A stretch of DNA of 26,661 bases, taken from positions 33,138-59,798 of the forward strand of contig BFEA01000704.1 of NCBI GenBank assembly GCA_003427395.1. The letters are read 5' to 3'. The notes beneath the pieces were generated by a model, which had not been told where the DNA came from, searched no databases, and was given only the letters and a program-made list of their open reading frames with translations. Numbering within the stretch: position 1 is the first letter of the stretch; every line of letters starts with the position of its first letter. The translations under genes and the position numbers were made by a program. Origin of the DNA: Chara braunii. Taxonomy: Eukaryota > Streptophyta > Charophyceae > Charales > Characeae. This document shows positions 9,090 through 18,462 of this stretch, in pieces.

Positions 9090-9377
9090 AGGAAAAAAAG
9101 GGGCTCAAACTTCGAAGGTACTCATGGTTTCAGTGGGTTGCCAAGGGGGCTATAACTTTTTCAGTTGGTTTGTTGGATAGCAGCCACAGTTTTTAATTTC
9201 ACCTTCGGAACCAGCTCAGTGTAAGGGCAATCTACCCAACAACGTAAATCGAAAACTCTCTGACAAGGATGAGTTCTAAGGCCTTGCCGAAGACAAAGAT
9301 GCGGAGACGCACAACAAAACAAATTTCCCAGAGAGATTTCTGAGGAGACAGATTACATACACAAACTTTGCAACCAA
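9090..9377. other. Stretch without a supported gene
   Basis: No convincing frame. The right end (about 9250-9377) is probably further decayed sequence of the retroelement whose integrase piece follows, since the residues just before the recognisable part run on in the same plus frame. Confidence 0.3.
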
Positions 9378-9562
9378 ATGGAAAGAGATGCTGTCTACGT
9401 CATCGTCAACCACTTCAGTAAGTTCGTGAGTTTGATAACTATTAAGAAGTTTGCCACCATGAAGGAGATCGTGCGCTCTTTGCTGATAATTAGAACTGGG
9501 ATTTGGGTTTCCCACAGACATTGTCAGTGACAGAGACTCGGTTCACGAGTGAATTATGGCAA
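9378..9562 (+). pseudogene. Ty3/gypsy integrase core fragment (broken)
   Basis: The plus strand encodes DAVYVIVNHFSKFVSLITIK, which fits the stretch of Ty3/gypsy integrases around V-V-D-R-F-S-K. After a one-base frameshift it encodes GFPQTLSVTETRFTSELW, the region around the second catalytic aspartate (usually V-S-D-R-D). Here that aspartate is lost (SVTET) and the DR of DRFSK is NH. The fragment stops at 9562, exactly where the LTR of the next element begins, and I could not find its continuation on the far side. It belongs to an older element that was interrupted. Confidence 0.8.
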
Positions 9563-10923
9563 TGTTATGATCCTGGTCAATTTCGAAGTACACATTCATC
9601 AGAAAGTGCAATGCAGTCCAATTGCAAAAAGAAATGACTGAACTTGAGAGGAGAGGGAGGGAAAGAAAAAGAACAAGAAGAAGATGTACACCACCAAAGA
9701 CAAATGAAATTCCCTTCTTCGCCAACCACTCGTCTCCTCCTTATCTCCTCCCCTCTTATTCAAACAAGAAATAATAATAATAATGTTGAATGGCTGAACC
9801 AGAATCAATTTCCAAATCCCTCTTCACTGCAGGCATCACATGAGGTCCACGATAGCCATGGCCACCCTTCTTCCTCCTCCTTCCACGGCCGAGGCTATGG
9901 CGGACTACCAGGGCACTGCCCTGATGTGCAAAGGACAACACAAAGCAGCTATGGCTACTCTAGCTCAGGCCGGCATGCCTGACTCTGCCTCGAAGCTTCT
10001 TGGTGTAGCTCTACCCCAACGGGGGCCTTCCGGATGCAGAGCCCACCAAGGTGATGAAGATGGCATTCACAATAGCCAGGTACCTGTATTTGCTCCTCCC
10101 CAGCAGCGCTGGTCTGATGTTAGCGCTGCTCCAGCCAGTGCTCCAACCAGTGTGTCGCCAAACTTGCACACCGACATCCACCATAGCCAGGTAAGTACCT
10201 CTGGCGCTCCTCCCTCCTAGTCCTGGTTTTCTTCCTCGTGTATTTGCTCCTCCCCAGCAGCGCTGGTCTGATGTTAGCGCTGCTCCAGCCAGTGCTCCAA
10301 CCATTGTGTCACCAAACTTGCACACCCACAATGAGGAGCACCTTGCTCCTCCTGGAGACATAGCGGCCTACTTGCGTCTTGGGGAGCGACTTCCTAGGCC
10401 GTGCAGCCTCCAAGCAACCGGTACCTCCTCCCTTTCGGCGGGAAACATCATTGCAGACTCTGATGTTGCCCGTACAGGTCCTAGACTCAGACTGGTTGGA
10501 CTGGTACCCGCCTAGACCTCGCCTACAGCTACTGGGCCTCTAAAATACCAACTTTTGTCTTCTTCTGGTCGTCCTCGAGTACCCGGCACATCTACCTCTA
10601 CTTGGTGTGGTACCGGCCTACCTGCTACTTGAGTGTTTTCCGCTGCTCCAAGTGTCGCAGGCCTCTTTCCCCGCCACTTGAGTGTTCACCCCGCTGCAAC
10701 CCTCAATGTCACGGCCACAGGTACTCCGAACAATCAAGTGCCTTTGCGGGTCACACACACACTCAAGCCGACAGGCACTCAGACAGGCATGCAGACCAGC
10801 AAGCACGTACCCACACAGACTTAGAAAACTCAGGAACAAGCGGGAAACTCGGCAAGGCATACATTCCATGAGCAAAACTCAGAAATCAGCTGTGTCTCAG
10901 TCCATGTTTGGCAGGTCATTACA
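9563..10923 (-). repeat. 3' LTR of the minus-strand Ty3/gypsy element
   Basis: The segment starts TGTTATGATCC and ends GGTCATTACA on the plus strand, so its ends are short imperfect inverted repeats of the TG...CA type usual for LTRs. Inside the element it is bounded by a polypurine tract. Its left two-thirds (to about 10382) matches 14533-15264 in the same orientation at roughly nine in ten positions by eye. The right part (10383-10923, the U3 side for a minus-strand element) has no counterpart there. At 1361 bases it is within the range for this superfamily; part of the length is an internal duplication. The short open frames within it are not genes. Confidence 0.85.
10086..10333 (-). repeat. 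Internal duplication within the 3' LTR (154-bp offset)
   Basis: About 94 bases at 10086-10179 recur at 10240-10333 with few changes (GTATTTGCTCCTCCCCAGCA starts both). The other LTR has a single copy in this place, so the duplication arose after insertion or is specific to this LTR. Both copies contain the CAG/GCGCTG-rich motif. Confidence 0.8.
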
Positions 10924-10937
10924 CTACCCCCCTCTCA
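10924..10937 (-). other. Polypurine tract of the minus-strand element
   Basis: Read on the minus strand the sequence is CTTGAGAGGGGGGTAG followed at once by TGTAATGACC, the first bases of the LTR. A purine run directly upstream of the 3' LTR is where plus-strand DNA synthesis starts in LTR retrotransposons. Its exact junction supports the LTR boundary at 10923. Confidence 0.8.
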
Positions 10938-11075
10938 AGACCGAGGTCCCTTAGAGCGAGTAACTCATTCTGAGTCCCTGACAAACGCATCATAAGCAAA
11001 CATAGCAAAGAGAGTTCATGAGTACTCAGTAGCAGTGAGTTTTGCAGAAATTTTTGGTACAGCATTAGAGGCTAT

Positions 11076-11963
11076 CTATCGCTCGTATGCTTTAACAACG
11101 CGAGGTGCGCTGCACAGCAGTTCTTTCTTTGAGATCAAATAGAGATCGTCCAACGGGCGATACATTAAATGAATCTGGTACTGTCTGTTGCGTCCTTCCC
11201 CTACGTGTCTTTTAATTCTATCAATCTTGTGACCGCCATTGATTGCACGAGGGATCATGTCTTCACAATAGTCAAAGGATTTAGCATCACGATATATAAA
11301 CAACTTCGATGCATGAAAGACTGGGTACATGCGCAGATGAGGAGGCACGACAATTACGTACAATGGACCGAACTTATCGTCACCAATCACATCCAACAAG
11401 ATTTCCCACGGACCGTAATAGAGAGGGAGAAGTTTGATTGCACGAGGGATCATGCCTTCACGATAGTCAAAGGATTTAGCATCACGATGTATAAACAACT
11501 TCGATGCATCAAAGACTGGGTACGTGCGCAGATGAGGAGGCACAACAATTACGTACGACGGACCAAACTTATCGTCACCAATCCCATCCAACAAGAGTTC
11601 CCACGGACCGTAATAGAGAGGGAGAAGTTTGTGTGACACTCCCTCTTCTTCCGAAAACTCAGACATCTTGACCCAAACATAACTTCCCACTTTGATAGTC
11701 GAAGGTGCGCGCTTCTTATTCACATGATGGATCATAGCATGTTGTCGCTTGGTCATCGCTGCAATGGCAACCTTGAGCAAGCGACCATACTTGGCGCTGA
11801 AGTCAGGTCTGCCAGGTGTTAGTCCAGCTGGCTGTTCAGGGAATAAGTAGGAGAGTGGATTACTAATCTTCCAACCGTAATGCAGCCTGTTTGGCGGCGT
11901 GCCGGTGGAAGAATGGATGGAGTTGTTGTACAACCCCTTTACCGAAACAACTCTTAATCCCAC
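11076..11963 (-). pseudogene. Ty3/gypsy integrase C-terminal part with chromodomain-like tail
   Basis: This 295-codon frame holds the end of pol. Residues 1-60 are the region after the catalytic core (NSIHSSTGTPPNRLHYGW). Residues 88-110 carry the IKVGSYVWVKMSEF segment typical of the integrase C-terminal domain. Residues 112-176 and 177-241 are two copies of one 65-residue stretch (LLPLYYGPWE ... MIPRAI). Residues 245-295 (HKIDRIKRHVGEGRNRQY ... KAYER) fit a chromovirus chromodomain, which in this group is thought to steer integration toward marked chromatin. A frameshift separates this frame from the integrase core at about 11960. The frame ends at a TAA, about 150 bases before the polypurine tract. 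Confidence 0.85.
11241..11630 (-). repeat. In-frame 195-bp tandem duplication in integrase
   Basis: The unit 11241-11435 is repeated at 11436-11630 with some substitutions. The offset is 195 bases, exactly 65 codons, so the frame stays open through both. It duplicates the segment between the integrase C-terminal domain and the chromodomain. The second element of the same family in this window appears to have a single copy. Confidence 0.9.
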
Positions 11964-12376
11964 GTTTCCTGATCCGGAATAATAAACGCGCAGAGAAGTT
12001 GAAACACAGTTTGATTAATCTCCTCAGCCAAACCGTTGGCTTCCGGATGTCGACCAGATGTCATGCTCAGTTTGAGGCCAGGGAGTGGGGACATGAAGTC
12101 CTTCCATTCAGTACTTATGAAGCACGGGTTCCTATCACTCACAAGGGTTTTCAGTGTCCCGAACTGCAGAATGTACTTCTGGTGGAACTCACGGATCACA
12201 AGTTCAGTAGGGGCATGAGGTGGTAATGGAATTAGATTCAGGAATTTCAAAAATCGATCAACAATCACCATCAATTGTAAATATTCATTCTTACTCGTTT
12301 TTCCCATGTCCGGAAAGTCGATAGAGACGAACCCTCCGGGACCATTGGGAATGGGAAGAGGTTTAAGCAGCCCCAT
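11954..12376 (-). pseudogene. Ty3/gypsy integrase catalytic core
   Basis: The retroviral-type integrase core joins element cDNA to host DNA. The 140-codon frame shows the three acidic positions in order: D20 (SIDF), D81 (LVSDRN) and E118/E119 (ANGLAEEIN), with spacing near the usual D-x35-E. The conserved VIVDRFLKF lies at 37-45. A stop or frameshift follows ETWD at the end, so the core and the C-terminal part are now in different frames. The core itself looks intact, but the joined enzyme is not encoded as one protein. Confidence 0.85.
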
Positions 12377-12400
12377 GGGCTTTTGTCTTGATGGTTTGAT

Positions 12401-12730
12401 TCATTGATAGACTTGACACTCAGCCACAAACTTCTCAGCAGATCCTTTCATACCAAGCCAATCAAACTGTTGTAGTAGGTTTCCATAAGCTTTTGCCATG
12501 CCGAAGTGTCCACTTCGACCGTGAGCCAAGTCCAAGAAGTGTGTGTGGAGAGGCTCCTGGTTGGGTACACACAAGCGGTCATTCTTTTCGTAAACGTCGG
12601 AAAACAAGACCTTCGCATTCATGAAAAGGTCCAGATCCTTGGCAATTTGCTCCACAAGTTCCTCCTTCAGTTTCTTTCGAAGGTCATAGGAGTTCACAAG
12701 GCAAGTCATATACTCAGGGTGGCGAGACAA
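12401..12730 (-). pseudogene. RNase H end and integrase zinc-binding domain, one cysteine lost
   Basis: The frame begins inside the conserved VADALSRHPEYM at the end of RNase H (its true first codon is TTG, so it is no real start). It then runs into the integrase N-terminal zinc domain: H70 and H75 (LAHGRSGH), then C105 and Y108 where an HHCC domain would have C-x2-C. The plus-strand relative has CEFC at the same place, so the second cysteine is mutated here (CQVY). A stop directly follows. Zinc binding would be impaired. Confidence 0.8.
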
Positions 12731-13131
12731 TGCATCAGCAACTCGATTATAACAGCCCCTTTTGTGTTTTAATTAAAAGTCAAAGATGTCAATCTCAGGG
12801 AACCAGCAATTCAATGTGTGGGACAGGGTGGTTTGCTCCTTGATCCATTTCAAGGTCTCATGACCTGAGAAGACCTTGAAACGGCGTCCCAAAAGATAGT
12901 GCTTCCAATGCTTCAATGCTTCACGCAGAGCACATAGCTCGCCCATGTAAGTGGAAGTGGTGACCTTTTCCCTGGGCGTTTGGCGTAGTATTCGAGCGGC
13001 CGCAAACCATCACCGTCATCTTGTTGCAGCACTGCGCCAATCCCATACTCGCTTGCATCCGTAGTGACTACGAATGTGAGTTTGGAATCTGCAATGTGGA
13101 GCACAGGATAACTTACCAAGGCCTCTTTCAA
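12731..13131 (-). pseudogene. Ty3/gypsy RNase H domain (interrupted)
   Basis: Residues FVVTTDASEYGIGAVLQ carry the first catalytic aspartate of the RNase H fold that removes RNA from the RNA-DNA hybrid. The frame breaks soon after (72 codons, 12913-13131). The rest of the domain is readable in other frames, including KVFSGHETLKWIKEQ and the end near LKHKRGCYNRVADALS, with a TAA at about 12770. So the domain is present in outline but frameshifted and stopped. Confidence 0.8.
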
Positions 13132-13189
13132 GGCTTGAAAAGCAGTCTCTCACATGTTGCATCCCACGTGTAAGATACGTTTTTGCTTG

Positions 13190-13924
13190 TTAGTTTGGAC
13201 AACGGGCGAGCAACAATCGGGGCACGAACTTTCGATAGTATGATGCAAGACCAAGAAAAAATCGCGATTTGCGGACGTTCGCGGGTTGAGGCCACTTGCG
13301 TATGACCTCAACCTTGGTCGCCTCAGGCTCAGGCTCAAGGCCTGCAACAGACAACCGGTGCCCAAGATAGATGACGATGTCCCTCCCTAACTCAGATTTC
13401 TTCAAGTTGAGATGGAGCTGCGTTTTCTTGAAGATGGTGAACACTTCCTGAAGGTGCTTCTTGTGTTCCTCGATCGATTTGCTGAAAATCAGAATGTCAT
13501 CCAAATACACAACGACAAATCGACCAATCTGTTCGTGGAGGACCTTGTCCATGAGACTTTGAAAGGTGGCTGATGTGTTCGTGAGACCGAAGGGCATTAC
13601 GGTGAACTCGTAAAGCTCATCGCATGTCTTGAACACAGTCTTGTGCTGGTCTGCAGGATCGACTTCAATCTGGTTGTATCCAGACTTGAGGTCAATCTTG
13701 GAAAAGACCTTGCACCCACCTACAGCATCAAGCAAATCATATATGAGTGGCAATGGGTAAACATTCTTCCTTGTAATCCGGTTTAGACCGCGGTAATCAA
13801 CACACATACGGAGTTTGCCTTTTTTCTTGGGGACAAATAGAACGAGTGCACCAAATTCAGATTCAGTAGGTTTAATCCATCCCTTGTCGATCATCTCATC
13901 GATCTGCTTGCGGAGTTCCTCCAA
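13190..13924 (-). pseudogene. Ty3/gypsy reverse transcriptase
   Basis: This 244-codon frame covers the reverse transcriptase. Visible blocks: IDEMIDKGWIKPTESEFGA (8-25), LRMCVDYRGLN (38-48), FSKIDLKSGYNQI with the first catalytic Asp at 78, VMPFGLTNTSATFQ (109-121), and VYLDDILIFS (139-148) with the catalytic Asp pair at 142-143. The C-terminal connection RFFLGLASYYRKFVPR is also present. The first codon is TTG directly after a TAG, so this is the middle of a polyprotein cut by a nonsense mutation. The fold and active site look intact. Confidence 0.9.
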
Positions 13925-14286
13925 CTAGACAGATCCCATACGGTATATGCAGCCCCTTGGGGGAACAACGCCTTCAACCAACTCAATCGTGTCTTTGACC
14001 GATCACGTGGGAATTCCATGGGATTCGACCACGACTTTGGGAATCGGTCGAGTAGGCTTTGGATGCTTGTTGGGATTGACAAGGGTGGGGGATCAGAAAA
14101 AGGAGCATCTAGATCAGGTCGCAAATTTTTGGTAAAGGAGACCAAATCTAAAGTAGACTCATTTGTAATACTAGAAGTAGGCACATTAGGCAAAGTAGGA
14201 TTTGTACTAGCCACAAAAGCAACATACAATTGTTCTTCCTCCTTGTGCTTGCGCCATTTCTCGCAGAAAGGCAGGCCTGGCCGCAC
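13891..14286 (-). pseudogene. Polyprotein linker upstream of RT
   Basis: The 131-codon frame encodes the segment between protease and RT. It includes LPFCEKWRKHKEEEQLYVAF, which lines up with the plus-strand relative (around QKMLQARER ... MYITFAKL at 19330-19390). It also includes SIQSLLDRFPK, a conserved stretch before RT. Past about 13940 the RT frame (YRMGS, then stop, LEELRKQ) lies in another frame, so a frameshift separates them. No gag or protease coding remains between here and the primer binding site, a gap of only about 240 bases. Confidence 0.7.
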
Positions 14287-14373
14287 AGCACCTCCGAGTG
14301 TTGCTTGTTTCCGGAAGGCCGGGGCCGTGTACTAGCGGTTTAACCACGCTGCCCCACTTCCGTCAACTTCCAG

Positions 14374-14411
14374 CCCTAACCCTTAGTGGTAGACCTCCAC
14401 TTAGGTTAGGG
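14374..14411. repeat. Imperfect hairpin next to the primer binding site
   Basis: CCCTAACCCTTAGTGG (14374-14389) and CCACTTAGGTTAGGG (14397-14411) are near inverted copies around a short loop. They fall in the leader between the primer binding site and the pol remnant, where such elements often carry structured RNA. Whether it has a function is unknown. Confidence 0.5.
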
Positions 14412-14532
14412 TTGGAGCGGCAAAGTCAACTCTCGCCAGCAATTAGAATCCACTCCGATACCAATGTTAAGTGGTCGCCCTCCACTTAAGTTAGGGTTGG
14501 AGCGACAAAGTCAACTCTCGCTCCGATACCAA
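14396..14532 (-). repeat. 85-bp partial duplication carrying the primer binding site
   Basis: TCCACTTARGTTAGGGTTGG begins at 14396 and again at 14481, an 85-base offset. Both units continue through GAGCGRCAAAGTCAACTCTC and end with the bases that make the primer binding site, so that site is present twice (14452-14463 and 14520-14531). The outer copy touches the LTR; the inner is a copy in the leader. Confidence 0.8.
14515..14531 (-). other. Primer binding site (initiator Met tRNA type)
   Basis: On the minus strand the sequence next to the LTR end reads TGGTATCGGAGCGAGAG. It differs by one base in the first twelve from TGGTATCAGAGC, the complement of the plant initiator Met tRNA 3' end that primes most plant Ty3/gypsy and Ty1/copia elements. 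It sits one base from the LTR end (GGATCATGACA), as expected. This fixes the element as transcribed on the minus strand. Confidence 0.8.
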
Positions 14533-15264
14533 TGTCATGATCCTGGCCAATCTCTAAGTACACATTCATGAGAAAGGACAATGTCGTCCAATTGCAAAAA
14601 GAAATGAATGAACTTGAGAGGAGAGAGAGGGAAAGAAGAAGAAAAAGAAGATGAAAGAAAGAAGAAGAAGAAGATGTACACCAGCAAAGATCAATGAGAA
14701 TTCCCTTCTTCTTCACCAACCACTTCCTCCTTATCTCCTCCCCTCTTATTCAAACAAGAAATAATAATAATAATGTTGAATGCTTGAACCAGAACCAATG
14801 TCCGAATCCCTCTTCTACTGCAGGCATCACATGAGGTCCACGATAGCCATGGCCACCCTTCTTCCTCCTCCTTCCACGGCCAAGGATATGGCGGACTACC
14901 AGGGCACTGCCCTGCTGTGCAAAGGACAACACAAAGCAGCTATGGCTGCTCTAGCTCAGGCCGCCATGCTCGACTCTGCCTCAAGATTCTTGGTGTAGCT
15001 CTACCCCAACGGGGGCCTTCCAGATGAAGCGCACACCAAAGTGATGAAGATGGCATACACCATAGACAGGTAAGTACCTCTGGCGCTCCTCCCTCCTAGT
15101 CCTGGTCTTCTTCCTCCTCCTTTCCTTGCTCCTCCCCAGCAGCGCTGCTTTGATGCTAGCGCTGCTCCAGCCAGCACTCCAACCAGTGTGTCGCCAAACT
15201 TGAACATCGACGATGAGGAGCACCTTGCTCCTCCAGGAGATATAGCGGCCTGCTTGTCTCTTGG
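14533..15264 (-). repeat. 5' LTR of the minus-strand Ty3/gypsy element, truncated
   Basis: It begins TGTCATGATCC on the plus strand next to the primer binding site and matches 9563-10382 in the same orientation. Similarity stops at about 15264, so the outer ~540 bases (the U3 side, where promoters lie) are missing. Past that point an inverted LTR-like fragment follows. The two LTRs differ at roughly one position in ten by eye, so the insertion is not recent. Without U3 this copy probably cannot be transcribed from its own promoter. Confidence 0.85.
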
Positions 15265-15265
15265 C

Positions 15266-15420
15266 CAGTGGGAGGTAGGAGGATGAAGAAATCCGGCAAG
15301 GAGGATGACAGGGGAAGCTTACCTGGCTATGTTGGTCTGCCTCTTCATCATCTTGGTTGGCGCTACACCTGGAAGGCCCCAAATGGGGTTGATATCTTCA
15401 GGGATGACTTCGGGGCAGTA
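15266..15420 (+). repeat. Inverted LTR fragment
   Basis: The reverse complement of this stretch resembles the LTR at about 14995-15125 (shared words: GGGGCCTTCCAGRTG, GATGAAGA, CATAGMCAGGTAAG). It is more diverged than the two LTRs are from each other. It lies in the orientation expected for the LTR of the plus-strand element further right, so it may be what is left of that element's 5' LTR. Together with the preceding LTR it makes inverted arms around about 160 bases. Confidence 0.55.
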
Positions 15421-16832
15421 GAGGGGCATGGCGGCACTGTAAAATGGACATTATAGCTTTGCCCTGTCCTCTGGACATTGGAGCTTCACTCCGATATTAG
15501 GGTTGCTAGCGAGGGAATTGGGCAGCGAGGTAAGTGGGAGCTACCTCCACCTGGTTTAGGGTATGCAGGGTTGATGTTGACACTGACCAGGTTGACGAAA
15601 TGGATGAGCCGGGTGGCAAGACGCTGGAGGTGGCTAGCTGGGTAATTTGAGGGAGGAGACTCACACCTGGACTCTAAGCTTGAGCAGATATTGAGCGAAT
15701 TTTGAGCTTCTCTCCAAGAAGGCGAGCTTGGTGATGAAGTAGCCAGGGCTGTACTGCAGGACTGCAAGTTGCTGATTGGTCTTCAATGTCGACATGGGAT
15801 GTGCCGGTGTATATTGGTGTAGAGTGGACCCTCCTAGGTTGGCTAGGACACTAGAGTAGTGGTTGCTAATTGGGTCAGGAGGACACATGAAAGAGGACAC
15901 TGAGTTGTACTTCAACTCGGTCCGGGCCACACAGGTAAGTGTCGTGTAACTGGGGGTTGTCCATAGTAGAGTGCATGGTGCTGCATGGCTTGATGGGGTA
16001 TGCTGGATATATTTTCCTCCTCTGCATGATCTTGGCTGATATACATGAGTTAGTACGCTGCTGATGGATTGATAGATGGGAATATCTCGATTAGCATTGC
16101 ACATCTTTCTACAGTGCTTTAATCTTTCCATTCTGAGTTGGTAATAGTTGGGTAGGGACCACATGAGCCTACCTTTTCCTTTCAGTACTGCGAGGATAGT
16201 TTTCGGACACATGGTGGGACGCTTCTTTGCTGGTTGGGTTACCGACCTACCTGGGACCTTGAGTACCAGTGGGACCCTGTTCCAGCGAAAACAAGCCCCC
16301 TGGCTACTAGGTCTCGTGCAGCTACAGGCAGTTCTCTGTCTTGCTGACAGAAGAGGGCACTCTAGGACGGTACACTCACTTTCAAGTGGATCTCGACTGC
16401 GTTCTTCTGCAGACTTTAACACCAGGTCCGTAGCTTGGCTGGCAATTGTCTGCTGCACCCGAATCTCCATTGCTTCAATTGGTTCATTTCTTGCATCTGA
16501 TTTATTTGTTCTCTCTCATCCGCTTCAGAACAGGCAAGAGTGGATCCCGTGCATGATTTGACCGGACCCATTAGTTAAATCAGACCTCTCTTGTTATTTT
16601 TATTTTTGATGTTTGATCGTGGTCATTCTCTAGTCCAAATGAATTGCCGCTCCGGCTAGGAGTTCTATCCTTTCTTCTGCCCATTGTGACTCGCTCACAG
16701 AAAAGAGAAAGAGAGATAGGAGGGAGGAAGAGGAAGATTCTTTCGAGAGAGTGAGGAAGGGGAAGCGTTCGTCAAAAGGTAAAGAAAGAGAGCACCCCTC
16801 TTGAGGGACCTACTGACCCCCAATCCTCCACG
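15421..16832. other. Unassigned region between the two elements
   Basis: The minus frame 15661-16470 (269 codons) is the longest here, overlapped by plus 16148-16561. At its minus-strand start it reads MEIRVQQTIASQATDLVLKS, and just upstream in another frame EREQINQMQEMNQLKQ. Both look like coiled coil, followed by a donor-like GAAA|GTGAGT near 16372. That could be one frameshifted coiled-coil exon or a gag N-terminus. On the plus strand a short frame ends in a perfect donor CACAG|GTAAGT at about 15932. I cannot decide between strands. The 3' part (16680-16800) is purine-rich, as in a leader. Confidence 0.3.
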
Positions 16833-18240
16833 ATGGCATTGACTGCAGCGCAGAGGAAACAGCAGATAGATGCCGCAAATGAAGCGGACAAGCCGTAGAG
16901 ATGGAGAAGGATGAAGTGGAGTGCAGAAAAAGAGCTGCTCTTGTGGCTCAAGAGGCCATTCTTTAGGGTCGTCCCTGCACTGACAAATGAGCAGATTGCA
17001 GAGAAGTTGGCCTGACTCCTTAGTTCAGGACCGGGCTCTTGAAGACCGTTCTGGCCAGATCTCCCAGCTATTTGATAAAGTCAAAAAGCATCGGGATGAT
17101 ATGACCAAAATGGCATAAGAGCACCACGACTAACTGCAAAAGTTCGCAGATCTGCAGCAGGCCCAACTCGCTAACCCCCTCCTTTTACCCCTTAATCCTA
17201 GTGTGTCTGCTGTGAATACCTCCAACGCCTCCCTTTCCTCTTCTCGGTCCTCAAGTTTAATGATCAGCCAGGCTGGAACTGCAGTAGGTGCAGATTCTGG
17301 GACTGCTGCAGCAATTGACAGCGCCGAAAATTCTGCAACTGCTGCAGCCCCAAGTCTGGACACAGCAGTTGCTGGTCCCAGCTACAGCAATTCCCTAGTG
17401 GACAAGAAGGCGGTACAGATTCTGCCTCGGCATGACGGGAAAGAGGATGTCACCTCTTGGAGGGCCTACTTCGAGGTGCTAGGGACACCGGAGGCCACTC
17501 AAGTGTTGATCCTAGGCAACCAAAAGGAGTCCCGTGTACGGAGTTTCTTACAACTCTAGGCTGTAGAGGCAGGTTATACAAGGCATGACCTGGCAAAATG
17601 GCAGAAGGCCACTCTGGTAGCCGAACTTGAGAAAATTATCCTCGTCTCCTCAAACAGTTTGATCATTCGCATGCTGCCCTCAAAGCTATCAGTGGAAGGG
17701 CACTATGCGGGCCCTTGGAACAGCAATTCATTAGACTCTGCTCTACACCTGGCCTGGAGATGAGCAGCACTTCCAGTTTGGATGCTGTTCGTGGTTCCTC
17801 CCCAAAGAATATACTCGCCCGCCACGACTGCCGAGGTACGCCAACTGGCGAACCCTCATGAAGGATGTGGTCCAGTTAGAAGTTCTAGGCCTCGCAAGCA
17901 CACCAGGGGGCAAAAAGCCTTTTGTCCACAAGCGGTTTGGAGGCAGCAACAACCGCTTTGCTGCACATGACCTGATGGAGGCTGAAGATCAGTCCTATGC
18001 GGATGATTCTACCCTAGGTGACGTTCTTTATCAGCCTTGGAGACCAAATCTGCTGATGATGAACAACTTTATGCCTATCAGAAAACTGCCTTAACTAGCA
18101 AGGGACCTAACCGCGGATCAGTAAAGAAATCTCAGACTTACCTTCCCCAGGGTCGAAGATCCCAATCCGGAGGATGCTTTCTACCATACCATGGGAAGCC
18201 CTCCGGACTAGGCAGAAGTTATGGGGGGGGAATTGAAGGG
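16833..18240 (+). pseudogene. Ty3/gypsy gag (plus-strand element), broken
   Basis: An ATG at 16833 starts MALTAAQRKQQIDAANEAD and stops after 21 codons. The reading then continues in other frames: EMEKDEVECRKRAALVAQEA, then QLFDKVKKHRDDMTKMA, then a Ser/Ala-rich linker and QILPRHDGKEDVTSWRAYFE (in the 17203-17559 frame), the last typical of the capsid start in this group. Further pieces follow at 17858-18094 and 18037-18243. Gag packages element RNA. At least four frameshifts or stops make it non-functional. Confidence 0.7.
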
Positions 18241-18241
18241 T

Positions 18242-18310
18242 AAAGTTTGTTTGCATTGTGGAAAGAAGGGGCATTATGTCCAAGATTGTTTCCGCTTACA
18301 AGGAAGCAAG
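18242..18310 (+). pseudogene. Gag CCHC zinc knuckle
   Basis: The plus strand encodes CLHCGKKGHYVQDC (18248-18289), a perfect C-x2-C-x4-H-x4-C knuckle, which binds element RNA at the end of Gag. It is preceded by a basic, Gly/Ser-rich stretch as usual. It lies in a different frame from the segment before it (18037-18243) and the frame closes soon after, so it survives only as an isolated motif. Confidence 0.9.
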
Positions 18311-18462
18311 TAAAAGGCATAGAGCAGTTATCAGCACTCTCCATAGCAAGGAGGGCTGAGCCATTGAGGAAGGTTCCTCTGAGGAGCCTGAATCCGACCA
18401 GCGACCCGACCTTTCTGATGCTGATTCCAAGGCTGATTCTCTTCACATTCTCTATGAAGAGC

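Noticed and set aside
9644-10515. Several open frames inside the left LTR (plus and minus)
   Set aside because: They follow the repetitive LTR sequence, shift with its internal duplication, and have no domain; the copy in the other LTR reads differently.
11169-11636. Plus-strand 155-codon frame
   Set aside because: It is the antisense of the duplicated integrase segment; the repeat in the peptide only mirrors the DNA duplication.
14981-15382. Minus-strand 133-codon frame
   Set aside because: It runs across the junction of the LTR and the inverted LTR fragment, so it is an accident of the fusion.
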